A stretch of 64,000 nucleotides of DNA from Frankia sp. AgB32 (GCF_023243045.1 NZ_JALKFX010000027.1:1-64000); one strand, 5' to 3'; counted from the first letter of the stretch, positions 9,070 through 19,463 are shown. The notes: generated from the letters alone by a model not told the origin. A program made the numbers and translations.

Positions 9070-9705
9070 ATGAGCACCAGCTCCGAAACCAGCCCCGCGG
9101 ACGTTGACCGCGCGCTCGACCACCTGGACGCCCAGGGCCGACGCCTGCTGTTCAGCGCGGCCCGAACCGCCAACAGCTTCGCGGCCACCCCGGTGTCCGA
9201 CGCGGAACTGTCGGATATCTGGGAACTGGCCAAGTGGGCGCCGACGGCGGCCAACTCCCAGCCGCTGCGCGTGCTCTACGTCCGTCCCGGTGAGGGTCGC
9301 GACCGGCTCCTCAAGCACATGAACGAGGGCAACCGCGCCAAGACGGCATCCGCCCCCGCGTCGGCCGTCCTCGCACTGGACACGCAGTTCCACGAGCACA
9401 TTCCGGCGCTTCTGCCGTACAAACCGGAGCTGAAGGACGTCTTCGCCGCGAACGAGGCGATGCGCACCGAGACCGGCACGTTCAACGCCACCCTGCAGGC
9501 CGGCTACTTCATCCTCGCCGTCCGGGCCCACGGCCTCGCCGCCGGACCGATGGCGGGTTTCGACGCCGCCGGCATCGACGCCGAGTTCTTCCCCGACGGC
9601 CGTCTCCATTCGATTCTCGTCGTCAACATCGGCCACCCCGGCGAGAATCCCTGGTTCGGCCGACTCCCCCGCCTGGACCACGACGACGTCGTGCAGTGGG
9701 CCTGA
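9070..9705 (+). CDS. RutE/HadB-type nitroreductase (malonic semialdehyde reductase family)
   Basis: A 211-aa FMN-dependent nitroreductase-fold protein starting at ATG 9070 behind GGAAAG. It follows RutE-type enzymes over its length: LFSAARTANSF near the N-terminus, ELAKWAPTAANSQPLRV (FMN and substrate region), the GNRAKTASAPASAVLA strand, LQAGYFILAVRAHGLAAGPMAGFD, and a C-terminal NIGHPGENPWFGRLPRL. The family reduces small aldehydes or nitro compounds with NAD(P)H. No other rut pyrimidine-catabolism genes are nearby, so a detoxifying or quinone/nitro reductase role under the divergent MarR regulator is more likely than uracil catabolism. Confidence 0.85.
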   Translation: MSTSSETSPADVDRALDHLDAQGRRLLFSAARTANSFAATPVSDAELSDIWELAKWAPTAANSQPLRVLYVRPGEGRDRLLKHMNEGNRAKTASAPASAVLALDTQFHEHIPALLPYKPELKDVFAANEAMRTETGTFNATLQAGYFILAVRAHGLAAGPMAGFDAAGIDAEFFPDGRLHSILVVNIGHPGENPWFGRLPRLDHDDVVQWA

Positions 9706-9730
9706 GAGGACACGATCAGGGCCGCGGCGG

Positions 9731-10528
9731 TCATCCGGCGGTGTGACCGGCCGGCCCAGCGGGTTCCCGGCTGCCGCGTTCGATGAGTGGGGCCAGGCCG
9801 TCGAGCAGGCGGGCGAGGCCGAAGTGGTAGGCGTGGCCGGGGTCATGGGCGCTGTCGTGCGCCTGCCCCGCGGCCGCGCCGACCCGGCTCGCGCGTGGAT
9901 AGCGGGTCTCGTCCAGCACGCGGCTCAGCAGCGGGCCGACCGTCGCCCACCAACGGGAGTCGTCGCCGTCGGGCCCGGCGGACGCGACGGCCGCGTTGTG
10001 GGCCGCGCGCGCGTTGGCCTGCACGAAGGACAGCAGATAGGTCAGGCAGTCGTCCATCTCGACGTCCGAGAGGCCGAGGTCGTCGAAGGCGGAGAGCTCA
10101 TGCTCGTACTTGGCCAGCAGACCCGGCCCCAGGGGCGGGCGCAGCGTGGAGACCTCGGCGGCCCAGGGATGCGCGGCGAACAGGGCCAGGTTCTCGTCGG
10201 CGACGGCGGTCAGCCGCTCCCGCCAGGGCGCGCCGGCCATGTCCGTTCGCCGCATCCCGGCGTAGGCCGCGTCGAGCATCAGGTCGAGCAGTTCCTCCTT
10301 GCCTGGCACGTAGGTGTACAGCGTCATGGGGACGACCCCGAGGGCGCGGGCGACGGCCCGCATCGTCACCGCGGCGAGCCCCTCCTGGTCGGCGAGGTCG
10401 GTGGCCGCGCTGACCACTGCGGCAAGCTCCAGCGCGCGGCTCGGTCCCCGCCGGGGGGCCGGGGCCTCCCCCCACAGCAGAGCCAGCGTGCGAGCCGGAT
10501 CACCGGCGCTCGATCGTTCGACGCTCAC
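9731..10528 (-). CDS. TetR-family repressor with TetR_C-type effector domain
   Basis: A 265-aa protein. I choose GTG 10528, which begins close to the DNA-binding domain; the open frame upstream to 10612 would cross the operator. The N-terminal helix-turn-helix (LADQEGLAAVTMRAVARALG, then VVPMTLYTYVPGKEELLDLM) is followed by a long helical ligand domain of the tetracycline-repressor class, with an extended N-terminus of about 40 residues. It is divergent from a glyoxalase-fold gene, and a 17-bp perfect palindrome lies between them, so repression of the glyoxalase and autoregulation are likely. The ligand is unknown. Confidence 0.88.
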   Translation of the reverse strand: MSVERSSAGDPARTLALLWGEAPAPRRGPSRALELAAVVSAATDLADQEGLAAVTMRAVARALGVVPMTLYTYVPGKEELLDLMLDAAYAGMRRTDMAGAPWRERLTAVADENLALFAAHPWAAEVSTLRPPLGPGLLAKYEHELSAFDDLGLSDVEMDDCLTYLLSFVQANARAAHNAAVASAGPDGDDSRWWATVGPLLSRVLDETRYPRASRVGAAAGQAHDSAHDPGHAYHFGLARLLDGLAPLIERGSREPAGPAGHTAG

Positions 10529-10565
10529 CTGACCATCATCCGGGGCAAAACTCTGTACGTCGTAT

Positions 10566-10582
10566 GCTGTACTGCGTACAGC
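10566..10582. promoter_or_regulatory. TetR-type operator palindrome
   Basis: GCTGTAC-TGC-GTACAGC is a perfect 7+3+7 inverted repeat in the 84-bp divergent space between the TetR gene and the glyoxalase gene. Further TGTAC elements just to its left may extend the site. It is the expected place for autoregulation. Confidence 0.7.
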
Positions 10583-10612
10583 GTAAACGCCCGTCGAGCC
10601 CGGAGGTCGCAC

Positions 10613-11020
10613 ATGAAGATCACTTCATCGGCCGTGTCGCTGAACGTCGACGACGTCGCCGCGTCCGCCACCTTCCTCACCAGCCACTTCGGCTTCACGG
10701 AGCTGACGGCCGCCGATGGCTTCACCTCCCTCGGCCGCGAAGACGCCGGCATGAACGTCGTCTACCTGCGCCGCGGGCTGCCGACCCTGCCCGCCGACCA
10801 GCGCGACGACCACGCCGGCGGACTGATCCTCGCGTTCGTCGTCGACGACCTGGAGGGGGAACTCGCCCGACTCCAGGACGCCGGCGTGACCATCACGATG
10901 CCGCTGACGGTCGAGGAATGGGGCGAACGCGCCTTCCAGGTCCGCGACCCCAACGGCGTCATCGTCCAACTGGTCGACTGGAACGGCGCCAGCGGTCAGC
11001 CCGCCGCCGGCAACGCCTGA
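10613..11020 (+). CDS. Glyoxalase/bleomycin-resistance/dioxygenase (VOC) superfamily protein
   Basis: A 135-aa single-domain VOC protein with a strong GGAGG six bases before ATG 10613. The beta-alpha-beta-beta-beta pattern is clear: SAVSLNVDDVAASATFLTSHFGF at the N-terminus and FQVRDPNGVIVQLVDW at the C-terminus. Members sequester or convert small electrophiles and antibiotics. The residue set does not allow a choice between lyase, dioxygenase and binding protein. It is paired with the divergent TetR repressor, so it is probably an inducible detoxification gene. Confidence 0.88.
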   Translation: MKITSSAVSLNVDDVAASATFLTSHFGFTELTAADGFTSLGREDAGMNVVYLRRGLPTLPADQRDDHAGGLILAFVVDDLEGELARLQDAGVTITMPLTVEEWGERAFQVRDPNGVIVQLVDWNGASGQPAAGNA

Positions 11021-11026
11021 CGCCGT

Positions 11027-11063
11027 CCGCCCGCGGGCACGGGGACGGGGGGCCCGCGGGCGG
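11027..11063. terminator. Bidirectional terminator between glyoxalase gene and groEL
   Basis: CCGCCCGCGGGC (11027-11038) and GCCCGCGGGCGG (11052-11063) form a perfect 12-bp GC stem with a 13-base loop, placed between two convergent stop codons. Confidence 0.75.
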
Positions 11064-11079
11064 GTTCGGAGCGGCCAGG

Positions 11080-12810
<1,731 letters not shown>

Positions 12811-12822
12811 TCACACCGAGGA

Positions 12823-12849
12823 TTGGCACTCGACCTCGCTGAGTGCCAA
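12823..12849 (-). promoter_or_regulatory. CIRCE element (HrcA operator) of groEL
   Basis: TTGGCACTC and GAGTGCCAA flank a 9-base spacer, matching the CIRCE architecture (consensus TTAGCACTC-N9-GAGTGCTAA) with one symmetrical change per arm. It lies upstream of groEL on the same transcript side. Confidence 0.92.
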
Positions 12850-12880
12850 CCACTTTATAGCCCGAAGAGCCTTCAAAGAC

Positions 12881-12900
12881 GAGGTCACCACCACGTCGGA
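12881..12900. repeat. Dispersed repeat, copy 1
   Basis: The 20 bases are identical to 24801-24820, and weaker similarity (CCATCCC and GTGGGG blocks) continues for about 45 bp on the right in both places. Copy 2 sits at the edge of an IS5-family remnant, so this may be a trace of the same mobile element. Confidence 0.6.
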
Positions 12901-12991
12901 GCAGGGTCCACCTCCATCCCGCACTGAGGTGGGGCATGGCGCTCGGATGGGGCATGTGCTCGCCGATCAGCACCCCAGGGACTGGCAGGCC

Positions 12992-13264
12992 TCAACCTCT
13001 GCGATGCCAGCCTCGGCCGTGGCAACTATGACAGGTCCCCCGCCGGACCGTGCCGTTTACCGTCCATTGTACGGTGCCGCTCCCCCCGCAGGTGAAGCAG
13101 CGCCGTTTGGTGGGGTCGGCCTTAATCGCCCTGACCTTAGCCCTTCGCTGCTTCTCGCCCACGGAGGCGAGGACGATGATAATTGCGGCGACGATCCCCA
13201 CGGGCGGGCTTCCGGCGAACACGGCAACCGCGATACCAACGACCACTGCAAAGGTCAGATACAC
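12992..13264 (-). CDS. Small membrane protein with DnaJ-type zinc-finger CxxCxGxG motifs
   Basis: A 90-aa protein starting at GTG 13264 with a perfect AGGAGGG five bases upstream, which makes the gene credible despite its size. Residues 1-36 form two short hydrophobic helices ([17 protein letters not shown] and [15 protein letters not shown]). A basic stretch follows, then [10 protein letters not shown] and CHSCHGRGW, a pair of CxxCxGxG half-sites like those of the DnaJ zinc-binding domain. A membrane-anchored zinc-ribbon protein facing the cytoplasm is the simplest reading. Function is unknown. It lies between groEL and the HerA operon but is not obviously part of either. Confidence 0.7.
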   Translation of the reverse strand: MYLTFAVVVGIAVAVFAGSPPVGIVAAIIIVLASVGEKQRRAKVRAIKADPTKRRCFTCGGSGTVQWTVNGTVRRGTCHSCHGRGWHRRG

Positions 13265-13370
13265 TCCGACCCTCCTGATCCATCTATTTTCCGCCGGCCG
13301 GCACAGCAGAATTCAAGCCGCGGACGGTGTATGAACAACAATCTCGCAGGCCAAACGTCGAGGCAATAAG

Positions 13371-14483
13371 TCATCGCCTGACGACCTGAACATGGAGATG
13401 GTCAAGACCGTCGGGGAACATAAATCTCAGTACCTTTCCCACATCCTTTTCGACGAGAAGTTTAAACGCCTGCTGCGCCTCGGGGCGCAGGGCCGCGACC
13501 GCGCCAGCGAGACCGCCGGCTGGCGATCTGTCCGGCTCTAGTTCTCGCTGGAAGAACGCGTCCGGAACCTGGTACTCCATTTTCAGGACAGGTCGCGTAT
13601 TCGCGACGGTGAACGGCTTCTCGGTGATCACCCGACCAGGGGTCGAAGTAATATCATAGTAGTTCTTCTTCTCGGGATGCCCTGCATCGTAGTACTCAGC
13701 AAGCGCTCCGGCCGGATCCATTCTGGGGTTCCTGGGGAGTCCTAGCGCGATCTTCGCGTCCACCTTCGCTTCACCTTCGCCGCCGAGCATGTCCCGGTAG
13801 AACTGTGCGACGGCCAGTACCGAATCCTTCGTGCGCATGAAATTAATAGTCTTCCCAGCATAAACTCCGATGTCGACGGCGGCGCCATCCCGGTGCGGCG
13901 AGGGACCCTTGTCCGGGCGATAGAGGCTCATAATCGCAAAATCAACGCCTGTCGCTCCGTCCGCGCGCCGCCGTTCGGCGGCCGATAGCATGCGGTCAAG
14001 CACCCTCGCGAGGTCCGGACTCATAGATAGATCCAGCCCCTCCGGCGCGTTTACCATAGATTTCAGCCAGCGAGCGGATGCGCCGTCCGTTAGCTCGCGG
14101 GTCTTCGGATTCGTAACGTCGTCTCCGAATGAAACCAGGCCGTCATCCCTGGCTTGCAGAAGCCTCTCGGCAAGAGCTCCGACCTCCTTACGGTCGGCTA
14201 CTGTCCGCACTCCACCCAGATCATGAGAATCGACGTGCGAATTTCGCTCCGGCGGCCTGCCCGCGTCGGCGGCCGGGGCGCTCGGAGGCCCGGTTGGTTG
14301 AGCTATATCGGTGTGCCGACCCTGCGCCGATGGCTCGTCCGGATGCCCGCCCCTCGCCCCTGATCCTGCCGGCGCCTGCATCTGAGCGTCAAACTGCCTG
14401 CGCCACTGCCCATCCGGGGTCTGAGCGGTTTGAGAGACCGGCGGTGGACTTCTGTCTGGGGTCCGGGCAGGGGTGTCAACCAT
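13371..14483 (-). CDS. LAS-type (MepA/M15-like) zinc peptidase domain protein without signal peptide
   Basis: A 370-aa protein, last gene of a four-gene operon; its ATG overlaps the stop of the HerA-type ATPase gene by 8 bp. Residues 1-95 are Pro/Gly/Ala-rich and probably disordered. The C-terminal domain has SPHRDGAAVDI (H197 and D204) and ends with LDHLHVQ (D361, H362, H364), the spacing and order of zinc ligands in LAS-fold peptidoglycan peptidases. No signal peptide, TM segment or lipobox is visible, so if it acts on cell wall it must be exported another way, and the adjacent ATPase and membrane partner are obvious candidates. Activity is inferred from motifs only. GC is lower than in core genes nearby. 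Confidence 0.7.
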   Translation of the reverse strand: MVDTPARTPDRSPPPVSQTAQTPDGQWRRQFDAQMQAPAGSGARGGHPDEPSAQGRHTDIAQPTGPPSAPAADAGRPPERNSHVDSHDLGGVRTVADRKEVGALAERLLQARDDGLVSFGDDVTNPKTRELTDGASARWLKSMVNAPEGLDLSMSPDLARVLDRMLSAAERRRADGATGVDFAIMSLYRPDKGPSPHRDGAAVDIGVYAGKTINFMRTKDSVLAVAQFYRDMLGGEGEAKVDAKIALGLPRNPRMDPAGALAEYYDAGHPEKKNYYDITSTPGRVITEKPFTVANTRPVLKMEYQVPDAFFQRELEPDRSPAGGLAGAVAALRPEAQQAFKLLVEKDVGKVLRFMFPDGLDHLHVQVVRR

Positions 14484-17481
14484 AATTCCTCACCAGCAGC
14501 ATCACGGGCCAGTCTCCGACATCGAACGGGGCGAGGGAATCCACGACCCGCCGACTCCAGTCAGAGCTGACCGGGCGATTTCCAATCATCAGCTCTATCG
14601 TGGACGGTCGCAGACTGCCAAATGTGACGGCATCCAGCGCCTCCCAGTCTCCTATTGCCGTGTCATACCACCGTTCCACCACGTCTCGCTGTTCCGCTCT
14701 GGTGACACCCGGAATCTTACGCAGATGACGACGCTCCCACTGGGGTGTGTCCGGATGCGGACCATCCTCACCCACGGTGCTACTCAGTTCCCGATACACC
14801 GCAGCCCATTTGTACTGCTCGGCCAGAAAAGCGAAATTATCGCCATTGCAGGGCGGAGTTATTTCGGCCATGACCAGCCGCAGCACCTCAAGGCAGTGTA
14901 TGGCCAGTTCATTCTGGTCGGCATCGGGCTGAAGCGAAGCGGCGCGCACCGCGACCGCGGCATCGACCGCATGAGAGATTGCGCAGTCAAGTTCTCGTTG
15001 GTCCATGCCGTCGATGAGGCTGGCCTGCCCGGGGATGAGCTCCGGAGTCCGCCGGCCGGTCAGGTGGGCGACAACGGTGAGCTCCACCAACAGGACGAGC
15101 CACGAGTGCCGGCTGAGGATGTGCTGCGCGTCGCGAATCTGCCGAAGGCTGCACGGGGCCTGGGCACAGGACGAAGGGCACGTCGAACTACGAGGTTTGA
15201 TGAGTGGAATGAGTGAGGCTGTCCTGGGCCGGCTGGAGTCGTCGAGATCGTGACTGGACGGTACCCGTAGGAGGATCGGATTGTCCATGCCGTCGGTGGT
15301 GACGGCCGCCTGTCCACGAATGAGAGACACGACGTGACGGGATTGTCTATCGTCGAGGTTCATGGTAGCGCCAACGGCATCGCGGTCGTCCTTGGCTGGC
15401 AGCCGATGCATGATCTTGACAGCGGTATTCTTGATAACATCGGGAATAAGCTTGCTCGGGATCTGCTCGGCGATGATGATCCCCTCGCCGTATGCGCGGA
15501 CCTCGGCAAGCAGTGCGGCGAACATCTCGACTGCGTGCGAAGCCGGCCCGGCGGCTCCGGGTTCCAGTCGACGCAGCAGCCGATGTGCTTCCTCTATCAC
15601 CGTGAGATGGTCGAGGTCTCCACGCGGACCACGCATCCGCAGATGCTCGGTCAGCCGGATGAGAATGGCGCCCATCAGGAACGACTTGTCCGCGTCGTCA
15701 CCGACGTCCTGGATCTCGAAGATGACATTTCGGCTACGCAACTCCGTGAAGTCCAGCGGGTGCCCTCCCTCAAAAAACCGCCCGGTGGTGCCAAGCCGCA
15801 GGCTACTCAGTCGCACCTTGATGAAGCCCTGTACGTCCGCGGCGATATCTTTGCCGTAGCCAATCTCGGCCACCACGGTGGCCGCCGCCCGTTCCAGATC
15901 GCTAAGAGTCGGAAATCGCCGTGTAGGTCCAGGTCGGGCCGGCTCGCCCAACGCGAGATCCCAGCCCAGTTTCTCGTAGCAGCGGGTCAGCGCGGTGGCG
16001 AGCACCTGTGGGAACGGCTCGTGTGCCTCGAAGGCGGCGAGAAAAAGCGCGCGGAGCAAGTCCACATGGGTCTGCAGGGGGAACCCTGGTTCCGGCTCGA
16101 GGGGGTTGAGCCCGGCCGGCGGAAGTTCCTTGTCGCCGGGCCTGATTACGACCACCTCAGCGGAAAACGACGCGAGACGCTCAACGATCCGCGCGTACTC
16201 TGCCTTCGCCGGCTCGATCACCAGCCACGGAAGGCCGGCCCGGCTCGCCTGAGTGAGAAGATGGCGCACGGTATGCGACTTTCCTGTCCCGGTGGCGCCG
16301 CAGACGAACAGATGTCGATTCAGCGTGTCGCGACTCAGCGCCAGACTGCCGACCACCGCCCCCGATTCGTCGAGGACCTCACCGAGCGAGAGACCAGCCG
16401 GGTCGCTGATCTCCGGTGTCACGTCGAAGGTGTGCTGATTGACGACCCGTAAACCCGGCAGTTCCCGCTCGGGTGGGCGGGTCAGTGCCGCGAGCAGTTC
16501 GGTTCCCGCGATGAACGCGTTCCGGGCGCCGAGCGGATCCTCCCTCTTTACCTGGATGGCGTCGGCGAACGGCGCCGGCTGGCCGGCCGGGGCCAGCACG
16601 TAAGGCAGGCCGTCCAGCTCCGCTGCCCCGCACAGCATCGCGGCAGCCACTGCCGTGGGCCCGGGCGCCGTGCCCCCGACCAAGACCCGGATCCGCCAGG
16701 CGCCGCCGACCTGAGCGCGGCTGAGTTCGCGGTGACGCAACTGCTTACGCTCCAGCGCGACACGCCTGGTCTCGCCCACCTCTCCCCGCGATAGCGGGAG
16801 GATCTCGCTGGTCAGCAGGTCTAGCTCTGGACGCAGGTCGTCGGGCAGCAGCGGCTCTGCGACGACAAGCCAGACAAGCGGCACGCGCAGGGTCGCCACG
16901 TGCCGGTCGAAGGAACCCCGTCGGGTGGCCGGCCGGTCCTGCCCCGGATGGGCCGGCGGCGCCCACAGCGCGTCGGCCCGACCAGAGCAGGCGACCCACC
17001 AGGAGAACTGGTCGATGAGGCGAACGACGGAACGGGCCGCGACGGCGGTCGCGGCGGCACCCACCGGAAAGAGCACCGGGCGCGGTTGTGGCCTCTGTCC
17101 GTTCGAGCCACCAGTCGGCTCGCCGTTGGCCGTGTCCTCGCCCACCACCTCTTGCGATGCCGCGGGGGGAAAAAACGGGCGACCACCGAGCAGGACGTGG
17201 ACGCGGCCGCCCGGTCGCGCGCGTATCCACGCGGACGCCAACGCGGGTATGGGCTCGCCGCTGCCGAGCAGAGCGGCGTGCGCGCCGGCCAGCGACATGG
17301 CCAACGAGCCCAGCCGCGGGTCGCCGCCTTCCCGTTCCTGGTCCCGGTCCGCCTGCACACGGGGTACCTGGGTGAGCGCGTGGAACGAGAAGCGGTGCCA
17401 GTTGAATGCCGGCATCGGTTGGGGGCGCGGCCGGCCGGACACCACCTCAGACCGTCCTTCCTGGCTGGGCGGTCTGGTCAT
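14476..17481 (-). CDS. HerA/VirB4-like ATPase (DUF87-type)
   Basis: A 1,001-aa P-loop ATPase. Residues 1-370 have no recognised domain. Walker A is GATGTGKS at 395-402, preceded by NRHLFVC as in HerA-type enzymes; Walker B is LTVIEEAH at 626-633; an arginine-rich helicase-like region and QSRHVVSLIRGQAAV follow. HerA/FtsK-class motors move DNA or protein and form hexamers. The C-terminal 250 residues are unique. The gene overlaps its upstream partner by 4 bp (ATGA) and its downstream neighbour by 8 bp, so all are co-translated. No relaxase, nuclease or integrase is nearby, which argues against conjugation and against the usual HerA-NurA pair. Part of a system I do not recognise. Confidence 0.85.
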   Translation of the reverse strand: MTRPPSQEGRSEVVSGRPRPQPMPAFNWHRFSFHALTQVPRVQADRDQEREGGDPRLGSLAMSLAGAHAALLGSGEPIPALASAWIRARPGGRVHVLLGGRPFFPPAASQEVVGEDTANGEPTGGSNGQRPQPRPVLFPVGAAATAVAARSVVRLIDQFSWWVACSGRADALWAPPAHPGQDRPATRRGSFDRHVATLRVPLVWLVVAEPLLPDDLRPELDLLTSEILPLSRGEVGETRRVALERKQLRHRELSRAQVGGAWRIRVLVGGTAPGPTAVAAAMLCGAAELDGLPYVLAPAGQPAPFADAIQVKREDPLGARNAFIAGTELLAALTRPPERELPGLRVVNQHTFDVTPEISDPAGLSLGEVLDESGAVVGSLALSRDTLNRHLFVCGATGTGKSHTVRHLLTQASRAGLPWLVIEPAKAEYARIVERLASFSAEVVVIRPGDKELPPAGLNPLEPEPGFPLQTHVDLLRALFLAAFEAHEPFPQVLATALTRCYEKLGWDLALGEPARPGPTRRFPTLSDLERAAATVVAEIGYGKDIAADVQGFIKVRLSSLRLGTTGRFFEGGHPLDFTELRSRNVIFEIQDVGDDADKSFLMGAILIRLTEHLRMRGPRGDLDHLTVIEEAHRLLRRLEPGAAGPASHAVEMFAALLAEVRAYGEGIIIAEQIPSKLIPDVIKNTAVKIMHRLPAKDDRDAVGATMNLDDRQSRHVVSLIRGQAAVTTDGMDNPILLRVPSSHDLDDSSRPRTASLIPLIKPRSSTCPSSCAQAPCSLRQIRDAQHILSRHSWLVLLVELTVVAHLTGRRTPELIPGQASLIDGMDQRELDCAISHAVDAAVAVRAASLQPDADQNELAIHCLEVLRLVMAEITPPCNGDNFAFLAEQYKWAAVYRELSSTVGEDGPHPDTPQWERRHLRKIPGVTRAEQRDVVERWYDTAIGDWEALDAVTFGSLRPSTIELMIGNRPVSSDWSRRVVDSLAPFDVGDWPVMLLVRNYG

Positions 17482-19463
17482 CGGCGGACCGGAGCGGTTG
17501 CGACGCGGTCCAGCAGGGCGATACCAGGATTGCTGTCCGCCATGATCATTCGGCGGCCATGCGTGGAGTTGTCGATCAGAATGAACGCGCTTTGCGGCAT
17601 CGTCAGTATCTCCCGCGGTTCGACGACGAACTCATACACGCGACCGGTCACGGTTGAGGTGCTGATGTTGTCGGCGATGGACCAGTTGCGGGTTCCCGCC
17701 CAGGCATGGCCGCGCGAGTCGGACAGGCTCTGGCGCCGGCCGGGCAGCCCGGATGACCGCTGTTTGCCGCTGGCGCTGTCGTTCGTGTTCGTGGTGAAGC
17801 TGTCACCACCGCCGTCGTTGAAGCTCGTGCCGACCTGACGGGTCACCTGGTTGACGACGAACCGGTGCCCCTTGCCGATGAATTCGGCAGCGATGGCCGC
17901 GTCGCGGTGGTTGTACATCTTCATGAAGACGACGGCTCCGCCGGTGCCGGCGCTCTTCTCGAGATCGCCCTGCGGCTGGTCGACCATCAGAACCAGGCGG
18001 AGGCCGGCCCATCGGGCATGCTCGGAAAGGTCCCGCAGAGTTCCCGCGCCCAGATGGTCGCCGCCCGCGACGACGAGGAACCCGTCGAGGTCGGTCCGTT
18101 CGCCCATCGCCTGCCGGGCCATCTGGACCAACAGGCGATCGAGCAGTTCCTTGCGGTCGTCGCGGCCGCCACCGGTCGCGACAACCGAGACATCGGCGCC
18201 CGGCCACAGCGCGCGGGACGCGGGCTGGCCGGCTACGGGGCCGGGAACCATATCGTGAAGCTGGTCCAACTGGCTGGCCAGAAACCTGAGCTGGCGGGAC
18301 GTCCATTCGTCCTGGTCGACGTCGCCGATCTGGTCTGCGAGCCGGCCGAGCTCCTTGGCGGACAGCGAGCCGGCTCCGTCGCCACGACGCAGCACCCGCA
18401 CTCCGGCGGCCAGCCGGGCAAACGACGGCGGCCCGTCCAGGCTGTCCACGACACGACGCAGAACGTCGGTCGCCGACGCGCGCTCCTCCCGACGGTCGCC
18501 TTCCGGACGGCTCGCGAGAGCCTGTCCCAGGACCTCGGCGACCTCACGGCGGCGCAGTTGGCCAAGTAGGTCCACAGTCCGGTCGACAGCACGCCCGGCG
18601 CTACCGCTGCCCAACCGGATCATCCGGATCTGCCGCCCGGAGGCGAGCGCGACCTCGGTCAGGCCCCCACCGACATCCTGGCCGGTGAAGTCCAGCACGG
18701 TGATCCGGTGTCCGGCAGCGAGCACGGAGCAGCCCAGTGTCACCAGCAGGCTGGCCCATCCGTGCCGCTGCGGGTCGCCGCCGAACACGTCCACCCGGGT
18801 CGGTTCGACGACCGGACGCACCGGATGCCACCGCGGGCCGTTCTCCCACTCCCGCACAGCGCGCCGATGGGCGGCTGCGGCCCCGTCATGCCGGCGCCAC
18901 GCCTGCTCCCAATGCTCCACGGCCTCCTGATGTCGCCGTTGCTGTTCGGCGCGCGCCTGCTGGTACGGCCGGCGGAAGCTCCGCAGCTGCCGCCCCGCGA
19001 CGATCACGGCGCGAACCGCGTCCACCAGGAACAGGCCGACCACGACAGGGAGCATGATGCGAGCCGCCCGGTACACCTGCCATCCGTCGTGGCCGTGCCC
19101 CGCGACGAAGCTCTCGATCTCCGGTTGGTAGCCGCCGTACAGGGCGACCGCGAGGACGGTCGCCACGAGCTGCCAGACCAGGCGGGAGACCGCGCTCGAC
19201 CGTCGGGCCCGCACCGAATGATCATCGATCGCGGGTGGTTCCGACCAGGCTGGCCGCGGGTGCACCGGAGGCAGGATGGGCTCCGGAGGGCGTGCCACGG
19301 CCTCCCAGCCCCACCGGGCGGGCAGGGTGAACAGCCGAGTGGCAAGCTGGTCCGACCAGGATCCTACATCCACCGGCGTCGACCGCGGCCCGGCTTCGGT
19401 CAGAGCCGGGAAGCCTGTCTGATCGACCTGGTCGGCCTGCCGACGCCGACGGGCGCCGTTCAT
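17478..19463 (-). CDS. Two-TM membrane protein with TraD/HerA-like, P-loop-less ATPase domain
   Basis: A 661-aa protein. Residues 95-112 and 136-156 are hydrophobic helices; 165-205 is a charged, probably coiled-coil segment. The cytoplasmic part starts RVDVFGGDPQRHGWASLL, where an FtsK/TraD-type motor would have its P-loop, but the GK(S/T) is absent. It continues with VLDFTGQDVGGGL and a Walker-B-like hydrophobic strand (GFLVVAGGDHLGAGTL). The end (MKMYNHRDAAIAAEFIGKG, then VVEPREILTMPQSAFILID) resembles the C-terminus of TraD/TraG coupling proteins. I infer an inactive ATPase serving as membrane platform for the active HerA-type ATPase, which overlaps it by 4 bp. Secretion or transport is the likeliest role; unproven. 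Confidence 0.7.
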   Translation of the reverse strand: MNGARRRRQADQVDQTGFPALTEAGPRSTPVDVGSWSDQLATRLFTLPARWGWEAVARPPEPILPPVHPRPAWSEPPAIDDHSVRARRSSAVSRLVWQLVATVLAVALYGGYQPEIESFVAGHGHDGWQVYRAARIMLPVVVGLFLVDAVRAVIVAGRQLRSFRRPYQQARAEQQRRHQEAVEHWEQAWRRHDGAAAAHRRAVREWENGPRWHPVRPVVEPTRVDVFGGDPQRHGWASLLVTLGCSVLAAGHRITVLDFTGQDVGGGLTEVALASGRQIRMIRLGSGSAGRAVDRTVDLLGQLRRREVAEVLGQALASRPEGDRREERASATDVLRRVVDSLDGPPSFARLAAGVRVLRRGDGAGSLSAKELGRLADQIGDVDQDEWTSRQLRFLASQLDQLHDMVPGPVAGQPASRALWPGADVSVVATGGGRDDRKELLDRLLVQMARQAMGERTDLDGFLVVAGGDHLGAGTLRDLSEHARWAGLRLVLMVDQPQGDLEKSAGTGGAVVFMKMYNHRDAAIAAEFIGKGHRFVVNQVTRQVGTSFNDGGGDSFTTNTNDSASGKQRSSGLPGRRQSLSDSRGHAWAGTRNWSIADNISTSTVTGRVYEFVVEPREILTMPQSAFILIDNSTHGRRMIMADSNPGIALLDRVATAPVRR

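Noticed and set aside
14476-19463. Conjugative transfer or HerA-NurA repair/defence module
   Set aside because: There is no relaxase, pilus gene or nuclease; the wall-binding lipoprotein and peptidase point to the envelope instead.
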